Assembly (NCBI GenBank): GCA_030248065.1 | Contig: JASAMV010004383.1 | Coordinates: forward strand, 56,357 to 120,356 | Source: Rhynchonema sp. JSB1_4 | Lineage: Eukaryota > Nematoda > Chromadorea > Monhysterida > Xyalidae | Reading direction: 5' to 3' | Length of the DNA stretch: 64,000 bases | Shown: positions 44,801 to 56,523 of the stretch, in pieces | Position numbering within the stretch: the stretch's first letter is position 1 | Layout: the number at the start of each line of letters is the position of its first letter | The notes under the pieces: generated by a model | What the model saw: only the letters and a program-made list of their open reading frames with translations | What the model was told of the DNA's origin: nothing | Databases searched by the model: none | Program-made: the position numbers and the translations under genes

Positions 44801-47800
44801 TATTAGGTATGCGCCAGTAATCGTCACACAAAGGGCAAAACTTGTGCAAAAAGGTAAAGTGATTTTTGGGTATAAAAGATTATTGTTGGAATTTTGGATA
44901 TGAAACTAAAGGAAAAGAGAGGGCTAGGTAATCTTCTTGATCTTGGGAGACGAATAGTGAAAAAATTAAGTAAAATCTACTATTTTTGGTAAAAAAATGG
45001 AAAATGAGAAACGTTTTATTTTCAAGGAAAGACAAGACGTGCACCTAATAACTTTTTATCTGGAAGAAAGGACATGGCTTTCGATAGTTTAAAGTCCTTG
45101 TGATGAAAAACATCCAAGCACAATTGGGCATATGATTTGAAAGAGTAACCACGTCAAAATATTTCATGTTGAATTTTCACACCTTTATGTTGATGTTGAC
45201 ACATTTGGGGTGGTTTATTGGTCACGTCACAAAATAAAACAAATATTTCGCAAAACATACTTCGGTACCAAACAGATTTATCTTTATGGGTACCCAACAT
45301 AAATTCGTGCACGTTAACATATGTACATGACAAATTTGGCTTTGATGTCAGACTTTGGTGACGGTGGCAACCCCAGTTTGCACTTCTAGTTTTGTTCCCC
45401 AACAAATGTTGACACTGTTTGCAACGCAACTTTTTTAATGTGTACTGTATCGTGAACCTAAAACAACGAATAAACCACGTTTTGCAACAATGTCTGGCCA
45501 AGCTGAAGCGAGTGTCGAAAGTGGCGGTCTAAAGCAACATGAAATTGTTGCCATTGCCTTTCATAAAGAAAGCTGGGCATCGAAACTTCTATTGAAAGCT
45601 TTGGTCCATAAACTAAAATTTGAACGCCAAAAGCCGTTCCAAGCTTCTCTCTATTTTTTGCATGACCTTCAAACCAACCAAAGAGTTGTAATAAAGTTAC
45701 TAAGAATGTGCCATAGCTCTTCAAATGTGTCAAGGGGGATCAACAGGGGTGTATTCCTTTGGATTGCAACAGTGGCCTCTGAAGAGACTATAATTTCATG
45801 AAGAAGGAGAATGAACACCGAAAATTGCAGGATCTGCACCCTGATTCACTTCAAAAGTCCAACAATTGGGGGGTCATATTTTCCGTTGTAACTGTCGAAA
45901 AAGTGACATCACTGGATCTAGTATAAAACACATAACATTTTCAATTTTGCCCCTCCCTTGGCCAAAAGCTGCATCCGCCACGAGAATGTGTGTAGATTGC
46001 TTAGTTTATTGTTGCATATTTTATAATAAAATAAAATGCGCACCATTGCGCATAGGTTGTAAAAGCTGTTTTTTGTCTGACCTTGGTGGCGAATATGACA
46101 TTTCGAACAGACGTGAACACACTGTAAAAGACTCGGAAACAAAAAAACAACACTTCCGTGTTCAATGATGTGTAATACGTGAGTATTCTTTCGTCGTGAA
46201 TTTTCAATACTTGTTTTGTTTTGATTTGATTTGGTCGTCACGCTGTTCAGACACAAATCTTTTTGATGCACATCATATAGTTCTGTTGTTGATTTCGCAT
46301 AGAGTGTACAAAAAACTCGTATGAGGGGTGAACATGAACAGTCAAGATGTTTTTGCACTGCATGTTCTGTGGTCACCCTTCGCCTTCCACATACCATCCA
46401 TTTTTTACCTAAATTGTATGGAACACTTACCTTCTACGGCTGCCGAAGCCTTTATCGCCACAGCCACACAATGCTCTTGAAACAATGCTCAGTATAATAT
46501 CCCGCCAACAAAGCCAGATATGCTTCAATCTGTCAAGGTAATGTACAGTATCAATGTACAAAACAAACAGAAGCTGAAGTGCCTCCGCGTGATGGTTTGG
46601 TTATTGTCGACATTGACAGTAATATTGGGTGTATACCACAACGCTCCAGTTATGTTGCCCGACAGAATAGGTTCACTCACAATCCCGAATAAGATTTGCC
46701 TTCAAGACAACGCGGGTTTTGTTTCATCAAAGTCAAACACATTTTTTTCAACGCTTTTGAACCGTATGTCATCACTGCGCACACATCTGTACAGTATGTA
46801 TATGTACATACCTATGTAACTGAGTAGAGATCAGGTCTTTCGAGTGCTTCAGTTTTACGTAACAAAACTTGATGTCTATCAATCACACAGCCATGACAAA
46901 CAACAGTTTTAATGAGTGCTCCGAAGTGCAACACCAGTTCATCCTCAGGGTCTGGCGGCGCCCCATAAAACAACGCGGTCGCTAACATTATGAAATATAC
47001 AGTAGGCAGGCCTTTTTCACAAACATGTCAATGAACAGGTTATTGAGTCCAATGTTCTGCAGGAGTATAATATATGTCCATAAAAGCGGTTGAAAATGTT
47101 TTGAAAGCATAGGCAGGTTTCGATCATCGCTGGTGCTCGACATTGGTTGAGCGGAACATGCTTTTTTCGCTCATATTGACACTATGACTATGTGTCCCAG
47201 AACGTTTGCTACATGCCCCGCTGTACCATCACCACACCATGTCGAAGTATCCTGACCCAGCCACAATATGTGCACAAATCACTGACTTAAAAAAGCAGCA
47301 TCGGCTTGCTCGTAGACCTAATCTTCAGGCCAAACAATCACCAGGGGACCTGACCAGCACCCTAAACAGTTCTAGGCGCGTGTTTAGGCTTAACGCCTAA
47401 AAACATTTCTATTACGCCTAAATCAGCCTGTGTAGACCTCTGACTGCAGGCTCAAACACGGCGTGTGGATTTGCGAGTATGTGTCGCTTTTGCAGGCTTG
47501 TACATACTTCGTCAGCACCCGAACAAAATGTGCGGATGCTTCGTCGTGGGATAGGTACTCCGTCTTTTTTGTTTGGGACACTTGTGTCCAGTATCGAAAC
47601 ATTGACACTCTCGCGAAGCCGTTAAATAACAAATAAAATGGTATTAGATTACGTGGGTACGTAGGTGTGTAAGCCGATTATTGTACCGCAGTTTTGGATT
47701 TGGCTAATTGCTAAGACGTAAACGCAAATCATCAAAGCTGGTCGTCAGCTCAAATAGGCCAAACCAGCCTCAAGTATGCGAGTGGGTATATTTGGCTGCG

Positions 47801-48639
47801 TTGACGACCAGAGTTGACGATGTACATTGACCACACGAATATAAGCCGACGATTTTCACTGATAACAAGCCATAACGTACTGTAAACAAGGCTGCTTGTT
47901 CATGTCAAATGTTTGTTTGTCCAACCCGAAAGCTGTGCACTGGACTCGTTGTTAGCCCTTTTAGGATTTTTTATTCACAATTAACGCAACGATTACAAAG
48001 TAGTTTCCTCTGCATTGATGTTTCAGTCCAAGAAAAACACTGTCTTTGTACATACGCCAGTCATAAGTCTGGAAAATTTATATTTTGGGCTTGCTGCTTG
48101 CCCGCACCCATTTGTGGCTTAGACCTTCTTGAAATCGAACATTCAAACTTGAACCACAGGCTCATTCAAAAACCACTCTTTTTCCCTTATCCTTCACAAA
48201 AGAGCTTTCTACAGATTGATACTTTCTTACCTTGGCGCCCCCGCCTTTCCAAGGCTAAGGACACTGTAAATAGTGATACAATTTCGGATTCAAACTGGTC
48301 TCCTGTCTTTCACATTGCGAAATGTGTGCCTTTTGAGCATACGGGTTTGTCGTTGACGGCAGTAAAAATTCAGATTCGAACTTGATTGACGTTCTGCGGT
48401 GTCTATGATCGTATTGGTTAGAAACATAACATGTGAACTAGTTCTGGACACGGCTTACAGCAGGCCGTCCTCATCTTTAACTCCACATGACAGGCCATCA
48501 AATGGACATTGGAGCTTATGTATGTAGTTGGTGATTGAAGAAAAAAATGCAAAACAACACAACGTTAGTGACAGAAGTTTTTCTTTTCTTTCTTTCACAA
48601 CACAAAATTCATTCTTTCCATGGGATTCGCTGTTTTCAG
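41834..48639. other. Gene-poor AT-rich stretch upstream of STRA6-like gene
   Basis: In 6.8 kb I can support no gene. Open frames exist at 42548-42931 (GTG start), 43275-43712, 45490-45801, 45918-46397 (minus), 46520-46819 and 47909-48385. They show no domain, no splice partners and skewed AT-rich composition. The frame at 46520 starts with ATG and has one hydrophobic segment (VMVWLLSTLTVILGVY), and that at 47909 follows a TGATGTTTCAG acceptor-like site at 48016, so either could be genuine. A TTGACGACC-type inverted repeat lies at about 47735-47860. The first exon(s) of the STRA6-like gene should be near the right end. Confidence 0.4.
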
Positions 48640-51600
48640 ATGCGTTGTGCCGATCTTCGGTACGAAACAGGCACAAACCGAATACTTCACGTTGTTCTAC
48701 ATCGATTTCTACATTCTAATTCCTGGAGTGGGTTTAGTTTTTTGTTAATTCTTTAATAAATTGTGATCTAAAAACACGAATTTGTTAATTTGACAGGCAT
48801 TTCTTGTTCTCGTGCTCGCCTTTCTGCAACGACGTGTGAATTTGTGGCCATGGTTAATGGATGGAAGACCGAGCGTGGTCGTGTACGTTGTTTATGACTT
48901 CAATGGCAATAATTTGTATTTTTGCACAAATGATGTGTACTTTTTCACACATAATCTGTGACTGTTGATCACACATCTAGTGTTGTGTCGTGGATTTAAC
49001 CAGTCATCTTTCCACCCATGCTGTGTGAAACATCAACGCCGACGTTCAACCCCGTTTAGTTGATGTTTCACAATCTGCTGCAGACCCATCTATTTCCTCG
49101 ACGAGCAACTTGACCGACTGAGCATCGTGGCGTGTTTCTGCATGGCGTTGGGCATGATTTATCAGATGCTCGAGAACGAAATGGAAACGCGCACGGAGGA
49201 CATGCATGGAGGGGCACAGATGAAAGTACTGGCACGTTAGTGTGCTGAAACATTTGAGATACAATGCAGATGTTGCATCATACTACTTTGCGACCTGTCC
49301 GCATCTTCTATATACATGTGCAGGATTGTACTTCTCACAAATACCTCTCTTCAGCTACTGTAGTCTCAGTTCGTCTGTTACCCATCTATTCGCGGTGTGA
49401 TGCTCTCGAAACGCAGCAGTCTGAATCCGCCGCCGGCAGCAATGAAACGTTACCAATATTTCTCACCCTTCAGCTCTACTATTGGCCTATGATGGGTTCC
49501 GCACCGGTCTCTCCCTGTACCCGGTTGTGGCCGCCGTCAGTAATCGCACCCCGTTGGCTTATGCACTTGGCTTCGTTTACCTGCTGATATTGGGCGTGTT
49601 CATGGTGTTTCCACGCATGCTGCCGTGCTGGCAACCGGGATTCACCTATGAAGACAAGGTGGCCATGTTTGGTGTCATTTTCCCTGTCTTTTGTGTCTTC
49701 TCAAGAGATGCCAGGTAAACCAACGACGGACTATGAAAGAAATCCAATTGATATGTATACTTGCAGCTGGAACTCACCAAAGAGGTTCTGCTGTGGTTCC
49801 CATCGATTGTGTGCTGGTTGTATCTCGTCATCTCATTACCGTATCGAGCTGTCAAGAAACTGAGGCAAGATGGTTGGAGCATAAGAACAGCTGTCAAGGT
49901 TGTTGATTGGTTGACAACTTGCCTAGTGTATGTGTTTATTGAGAAATTGTTTGCGTTTATTGATAAATTGAAAGAAGTGGCAATCCACGTTTGGTTCCTC
50001 TGATTGCAGCGCAACCAAATCCAGTTGTCCGATCACCACTTTCATCACGTTCTAAATCTCTACAAAAGCCGAACTATCAGGTTTGGTTTGAATACATAAT
50101 GTTCAAGCTTGCTTTCTCCCCCTCTAACAAAAGAAATGTTGAAAAATTAATGGCAAAGAGGAATAATGAACTTTACAGGTTGCAGAAGGCTGAAGGCCTC
50201 TGGCACAAAATCGTGCGGTTTTTCTCGCCAGTAAAAGGTATTCGTTGAACATTAACCGTTCCCAATGTTCTGAAATACAAAATTTATTTTCTTCTGCAGG
50301 ATTCAAACTTTCGGTGACCGTAATGATCGCTGTGAACATGTCGATTTTGATATCATATTATGTTGGTTTATTGATTCGACGTAGATCGGTTGATTAATTG
50401 CTTGAGCAATCGATGAATTTATTTATTGATTGCAGATGGCTGTAACTATTTGTTTCTCTGTCAATACGTACATCACCGAGATCGGCGCTATTTGGACGAA
50501 ATTTCTTCCCGCTCATGAAGTGACCACGCTAGGGCCTACCGTCGGTTAGCATGGATAATGCATTTTGTGCCGGTTGGCTATGCCGATGGGCATGATAACA
50601 GACCGTTTGATCATTGTCGCTCAGATAGAAAATTTTGTCGACGCAGAAGTGAAACAAAAATGAAACATAAGACACCAATTCTTGCTTCAGCCCTGCCGGC
50701 ACTGAACCCGGTCAAGTCCTACAAGGAACAAATGCGCAATTTCAACATCAACGAGGATTTGATCGTGCCGATTCTGCTGCAAATCGGTCATGATGAAGAA
50801 TCCATCATATATTCGGTACGTCGCAGAAGTTTTGAACATCTTATATTGTCCGTGGAGTCTCAAAAATCATCCGTATTTTGCCATTCGTTCAACTTTCATC
50901 CAGCTGCGCACGGCCCGTATTCTGTCATTATCGTGCATTCTGTTCGCGTTGCTGTGCACGGTCGTGTCGTTACTGTCGTTTCTGCGCAAATACCGCTACC
51001 AGATTGTGCACCTCTACGCCGGACAACTCAAAAGTCTGTCGTCCATCGCGAGGAAGGGCACGCCGGCAGTGGTCGTGGTGGGTGCTTGCTGATGATGTTT
51101 TTCATGTTTTTCTCGGGCTTTGGGTTTGGTGTCTTCAAGCAGTAGTTTATGAGTCCATCTTTCGGAGATAAAGATACTGATAGTGAGCTGTACCGCAGCG
51201 TATTTGCAGTCATGTGGTTATCTGGATCATTCAATTTAGATCAAAGGCCATTAGCACAAGCTCAAACCCGTGATGTTTCAGCAAAAGTGCATGTCCTACA
51301 TTGGCAAGCAGATGGCGTACGCAATGTGGGGTTTCTTCCTTCAAGTGATGGTGCTTCTATTCGTCGGCAACGGCATTGCCATTTATTTGCAAATCATCAT
51401 CAAGGAGAAAGAGTGGGAATTACTCTGGGATCTGTTCTACATTGTACTGTGAGTGAGGTTAACTTTTCGGTTCACAAGATTTTCGGCTAATTCTAACGTC
51501 GTATACCTACATAGTAGACGCGACTCTCCACAGAAAATACATTTCTGTCACCGTCGACGCAACCTAAACGCCGATACTTGCATCACCGATGCTACTGTGG

Positions 51601-53249
51601 ACGTGGTTTTTGGTCATTATGTTGAATTGAATCTTTTCGACCGCGTTACCACACAGATGTTTTCGGCGTGTTGGCACCAAGCCTGAAGCTCATCCTGAAA
51701 CTTGAAGCCGAAGTCTGCCTTCCGAAGCAAATCAGTGCGAGCGCTTTGACTAGGTCACCCACACCCATCTAAATAAGAAATTATAGAGCTGGAAGCTGCA
51801 TAATTTTGTACTATCCTAATGTTTCAGCGTGCTAATCGTCAACTACCTGCTGCTGGCCGTAGCTGCCCGCATCGTCATTCACTTTTTCTTCCTGCAGCGA
51901 CACGAAAACGGCAAACGCATTATGAGCCTCAATAATCGGTGAGACACTGATGGATAATTTCTGTCATTATTGCTGACCGCGCAGTGTTGTGTGAGTCTGA
52001 CCTGTCAAGGTCATTGGACTATACTTTACTTTATACAGCAGCTGTTTCTGCAACTGCCGAAGAACCCAAAATGTCCCTTGGCGACATATTTTGCACGAGA
52101 ATCACCACATTGTACATAGATGGGAGTTAATGTGGAAATACATACGTCCGAATTACCCCGATCACCCTCCTCCCGCATCATTTCCAGCCGTGCGTTCTAT
52201 CTATTCCAATTCCTGATGTCGTTCGCGTATCTGCCCATGGGCGTTGTTGAACGAATGTTTGCACTGTTGTTGGCATTGGTGTCGATCGTGGTGTCGAGTG
52301 CCAGAGTGGATCTCGGATTGATGGCGCGCGTATTTGAAGAGATTGATGAAGGTCAGTGTTGCCCGATTCTGGTGCATTGACGATCAGCTGATTGACGATC
52401 GTCTGTTCAGAAAGCAGGTCCAAACGTGTAACATTGAAAACTGCTGATGTTTACAATTATTTCACAGCCCATGCGTTATTGACTCTCTGACTTTTATACC
52501 GAGCAAGAGACGAAGCATTTTTTTTCAAAAGTATTTATACGGTGTGTTTTCTTGTAGGTGCCGAATCCTACGCGTGTCTGTTGGCGGTTGAGAATCAACA
52601 CACGAACCCAGTGATGGTCGCCAGTTGCTATTTGTTGCAGAAAACCATCAGAGACATGCCATTTAGGGATAAGGTGCGGTCGGATGAGTGTTCTTGTTTC
52701 ATATTTTAAGCGTTTTCGGAAATTGCAGTTTAAGCATTTGGCAATTAATTCTGTCTTCCTTGCTTAAATGATAACGCAAACTGAAAAGGCTATACTCCTT
52801 CGTTCAGGTCGACGTGAAGAAACGACGTCTTCGCACGCTACGAAATCGTTGGCAGCTGTTCCTGACGCTGAGTCGAAACCCGATATTGCTGCAGAATAGA
52901 TACCAACCACATACGATCACAAAGCTCATACCAGCACCACCATCCTGTTATGCGGGTGCGTCGCCGAAGGGTCCATATACGAGTGTCTTGAAACATCAAT
53001 AGTTCATTGAGCTGTTGTTTCCACTATCGATGATCTTGACTGTTTTCTCTTTAACCTTGTTTCCATTCGAGCCGTAATGCCATAATCTTCTCAACTTTTA
53101 TTCCAGGAATTGTCAATTGGAAACCGAAGAGTGATGACGTTGTTGATACTGACATCGAAGCTCAAAAGAGTGATGCTGAACCGAACGGGGATGCAGTCTT
53201 CACTTTCAGCAATGGCGCCTTTGGTGATAAGGATGGTACACGACTTTAG
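48640..53249 (+). CDS. STRA6-like multipass receptor, 17 exons, first exon not found
   Basis: Exons: 48640-48736, 48797-48882, 49084-49235, 49474-49658, 49767-49898, 50010-50080, 50179-50237, 50300-50361, 50436-50544, 50691-50815, 50904-51077, 51282-51448, 51828-51938, 52188-52351, 52558-52673, 52808-52955, 53107-53249, phase-consistent; about 699 residues. STRA6 proteins are plasma-membrane channels taking retinol from its carrier. The frame shows repeated hydrophobic helices (FYIDFYILIPGVGLAFLVLV, LVLIVNYLLLAVAARIVIHF) and the family's cytosolic signature: RYQIVHLYAGQL, YIGKQMAYAMWGF, then ARVDLGLMARVFEEIDEGAE, HTNPVMVASCYLL and NRWQLFLTLSRNP, in the same order as vertebrate STRA6. The ligand here is unknown. 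Two introns have TGATGTTTCA in sense at or near the acceptor (49061, 51271). Confidence 0.85.
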
Positions 53250-54258
53250 CTTTGTTCGTTATAAACGTGTCACTATGTGCCACAGAATCATGCATAAAAG
53301 TCAATACTTTAATTATCAAATGGTATGCTTGATTTCAATCATTTGCGGAGAAAGTGACTGACACTGATTTACATGTACGGGCAATCCATCGGCTCATGGC
53401 TCTTTTTTACACACAGCGCATGCAGCAGCACACGCCATTTTCTAAACAAGATGTACACTTTGAGCGGGTGTCATACTTTGATGACCGGTTTTTAATTTAT
53501 CCGGTTTTCATTTGCTGATTGACACAACACTTTTCTGCATTGTTGCAAAATATGGGGATGTTTCAACGGATAACTGCAGAGTATAGATGCAATCACTGAC
53601 AGCAGTAATGTAGCATGTAGCCTGTGTGCGCGAGTGCCATGAGCTGGCGGATTGCCTATACCTGAGTTTTGCGGTTGCAGCCCCCCGAATAGAGCCGCGT
53701 TGGGGCACTATTTGGAAAATGTTTCAAATAGGGCCCCATGGAGCTCTATTCGGTGTTTTTTCGTTCTGGTGCCCATTTTGTGGTCTAACGATAAAAAAGG
53801 AGCAAAACGAGCTATTTTACACGACATTTCGTTTTGCTCAAAAAAATCTTTGCCTTTCACGCACACAGAACCAAAGTACAGTCTATACAAAGCGTCTATA
53901 AGACACAAAAACGTGTTGCAATCAGGTATAAACCATATTCGAGAAGTACAAAAATTTTACACGGGGCTCCATTTGGGAATAAAAACAATTTTCAAAATCC
54001 GATTTCCCACCTACCACGCAGTGCTGTGGGCTGTAACCGGAAAACTCCGGTAGGTGCATCATAGGGGATCTTTTAACTCGAAATTGGGTAAATGATTTTA
54101 GTATGGCGGGTTGCCCAAAGAACAATTAGCAAATATAGATTTAGTTACAAATTAGAAATAAAAGTCAACATGATGTTCGTCAATATGAGAACAAATCAGT
54201 TCTTCATTCATCAGGGCGAGGTTGTGCCATTGTTCCAGTACCCCAGATGGTGTTCAGT
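53250..54258. other. Intergenic between convergent STRA6-like and fucosyltransferase genes
   Basis: The region holds a TA-flanked MITE (53378-53656). Immediately to the right is a 70-base hairpin, CCGAATAGAGCC ... GGAGCTCTATTCGG (about 53686-53752), with a related half-site at 14817. A CAGTGCTGTGGG segment near 54019 resembles the hAT end seen at 37254. No gene was found. Confidence 0.5.
53378..53656. repeat. TA-flanked MITE, copy 2
   Basis: This is the diverged reverse complement of 17658-17940, including GGGCAATCCATCGGCTCATG at one end and GAGCTGGCGGATTGCC at the other. The two copies differ by scattered substitutions and small indels, so they are old. Confidence 0.75.
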
Positions 54259-56523
54259 TCATAACGGCACCCAGCCAGGCAGATAGTGGTCTTCTATCCT
54301 GGTGATGTTCAGCAATCCCGATCCAGCCGGGGCAAAGTGCTTCTGATAGATGGTGATGCCATTGGCCAGGTATGCAGCCCACCAGCCAAACGTGCCCACT
54401 GACATGATCATGTGATCGCAACGCGATAGGACACACAAATCAAGCTGGAAGTAGCCTTAATGATGGTCATCACATCATGATCATACACCCGGTGTCCAAC
54501 TTACCACTTGGTGATTGGATTGGACGAGTTTCGGATCTCCGCCCTTGGTCACATTAGCGTTCGATCGAGTGATCTCAGACCCGAATTCAGGCGGATCTCG
54601 AGGCGTTTTTGAATCGCAATTTCCAGAGTTCAAAAATAGATCCCTAGTTCCGAAAATATCAATCCTGATCCCAATCCCAACACAATTTTTTGAACACCAA
54701 ATCCCAATCCCGTCCAAGCTCTGGTCACTCGAGTAAAGGAAAGAAAAGGCATTTACTGATGCCACTAAATTCCAGACCAGCGTACTAGGTGGTTGTTCCA
54801 AAGCTACGCGTGCACAAGTTTTTGCGCCGGTTGAAATTTGTGGTATCAGTGTCTTTTTGAACATCTGCAATACAAAAAGGCCACGTGACCAAAGAATATT
54901 CGACCGATCTGATCATCAAGCTTGATATAGTAAATTTCCAAATTCGCTGCCGCACAGTAAAGTACGCCCCAATAAGACCAAAAACAAACCACCACCACAC
55001 CCACCCCCAATACCAGGATAACTTCCTTGTTCGGTAAATCAGAGTGCTGCTGATCGCACCTCATGTGCACTTCGCGGCAACACGGTGACATTAGCGCTTT
55101 GATTGGCATAATTAGTGTTCCATTGGTAATCATCACCGGTCATCAGGAAATGCACACAGTCGGTCTGATTGGATAATCTGAGCAACAGTGCAATAATTGT
55201 TTAACAGATTTATTTTTAATTATGAATTTGATAAATCAGAACAACAATTCTCAAGAAGGCTGCGTTGCACGAGCATTCGCGCATGCGGTGCAATAGCCGA
55301 TGTGCTGGCTCAGCTCAACCCTGTGTGTGACGGCCGAACGCTATTTGGGACGGTACAACCCAGTGACGGCCCATGTTGCGGAGTTGCCCGTCCTGATGTG
55401 TGACTGCCCAACCCAATGTGTGTCGGGCCAACCTGAGTGTCATGTGGCGCATGGCCCGTTTCAGATACTCAGCGGCGGCGGGCAGCCGTCGTGTGCTGTT
55501 AACATGGTCCCCTCGTCTGGCGTGCATGCCCACTATCGCACATTTCGAAGAACGAAACTGCAAAGTCGTCATATTATGGTGAAAATTAAAAATGCATTTC
55601 TTCAAAAAAATTATTTTTTTCAACACACTTTATGCACCGTTTCATTGAAAAGTTTGTCACACTGAATTTGAACAGCATTGCTGAACACGAAGTCGGACGA
55701 ACGAAGTTGATGGGAAATGTTGCGGAAGTATCGCCAGCTTTGCAGGTAACCGTGCAGGTGATAGTTTCGGTCCGGATCCAGACTGTAGAAAATTTCTCAT
55801 GTGCAAACATGGACACAACAGAAAGAAACTACATAGTAGATTCAACAAGACAGAGGAATGTACATAAACTAACTTTATCAAGGTCGTATTATAGATGCGG
55901 GCACTTCGGTCGTGCCGTGCTTCAAACTTTCTCTTCATCAATTTCGCAATCTGCGACTTATCCCAGAGACGCGTTGAGGCATTGGGGAATACTTGGAGCG
56001 CCCTGGCCAGTTGAATTATACACATTACAATTTATTGGGATCACAAATAGTAAAAATTAAAAGCAACAAAACGGAAATCCCGCAAATGTTCATGCAAAAA
56101 GGTGATTGCGTGCAATCCACCCATACCTAAATTGATGACAGTCGAAGAACGCCAGTTTATTTGTGTGTGCGGCGATTCCAACCACTGACGCATAGATGAA
56201 CATTGTATTGCCCAAACCACCTGTGGTAGAATTGGCCCATTGGTTGCTGCGTGTGACGCCGTTGAAACATCACACGTTTGCCCCGAAGCAGAACACTTAC
56301 GGTAACGGTTGCAATCAGCCGTAACCAGTGTTATCAAATCATTTGAATTTGCCACCAAGCGACCAAACGGATGAGTGTCTTTCACAGCATCGCATTGCGA
56401 AGTCCACATGTTGGCTTTGATGTGCACTACCGTCATTATAACGATCAGAGTTGCTGCCGCCAAAGCACATACTACGTAAAAATGACGTTTCGTTCCTTTG
56501 GAAATTACTGCCCACTTCGTCAT
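54259..56523 (-). CDS. GT11 alpha-1,2-fucosyltransferase, seven exons
   Basis: Exons on the minus strand: 56301-56523, 56127-56220, 55874-56002, 55638-55782, 55360-55557, 55060-55164, 54259-54444; 1080 bases, 359 residues, phases matching. GT11 enzymes transfer fucose from GDP-fucose to galactose in the Golgi. It is a type II membrane protein: short cytosolic KGTKRH, then an anchor (YVVCALAAATLIVIMTVVHI). Family motifs are present in order: RGLGNTMFIYASVVGIA at the GDP-site N-terminus, HGYLQSWRYF, GMHARRGD at about 207-214 (the HxRRxD nucleotide-sugar motif), FLMTGDDYQW, CDHMIMSVGTFGWWAAYL and a closing YLPGWVPL. The exon 5 donor (55359) was chosen to keep phase 0 and is the least certain boundary. 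Intron 1 contains the sense TGATGTTTCA motif. Confidence 0.88.

Noticed and set aside
45918..46397. 159-codon ATG frame on the minus strand
   Set aside because: It overlaps a dispersed-repeat phrase near 45958 and lacks any domain or hydrophobic pattern; probably chance openness.
52814..53002. STRA6-like gene ending at 53002 (LKHQ stop)
   Set aside because: A GTGCGT donor at 52956 and a matching acceptor at 53106 give a phase-correct longer C-terminus, so the 53002 stop is probably intronic.
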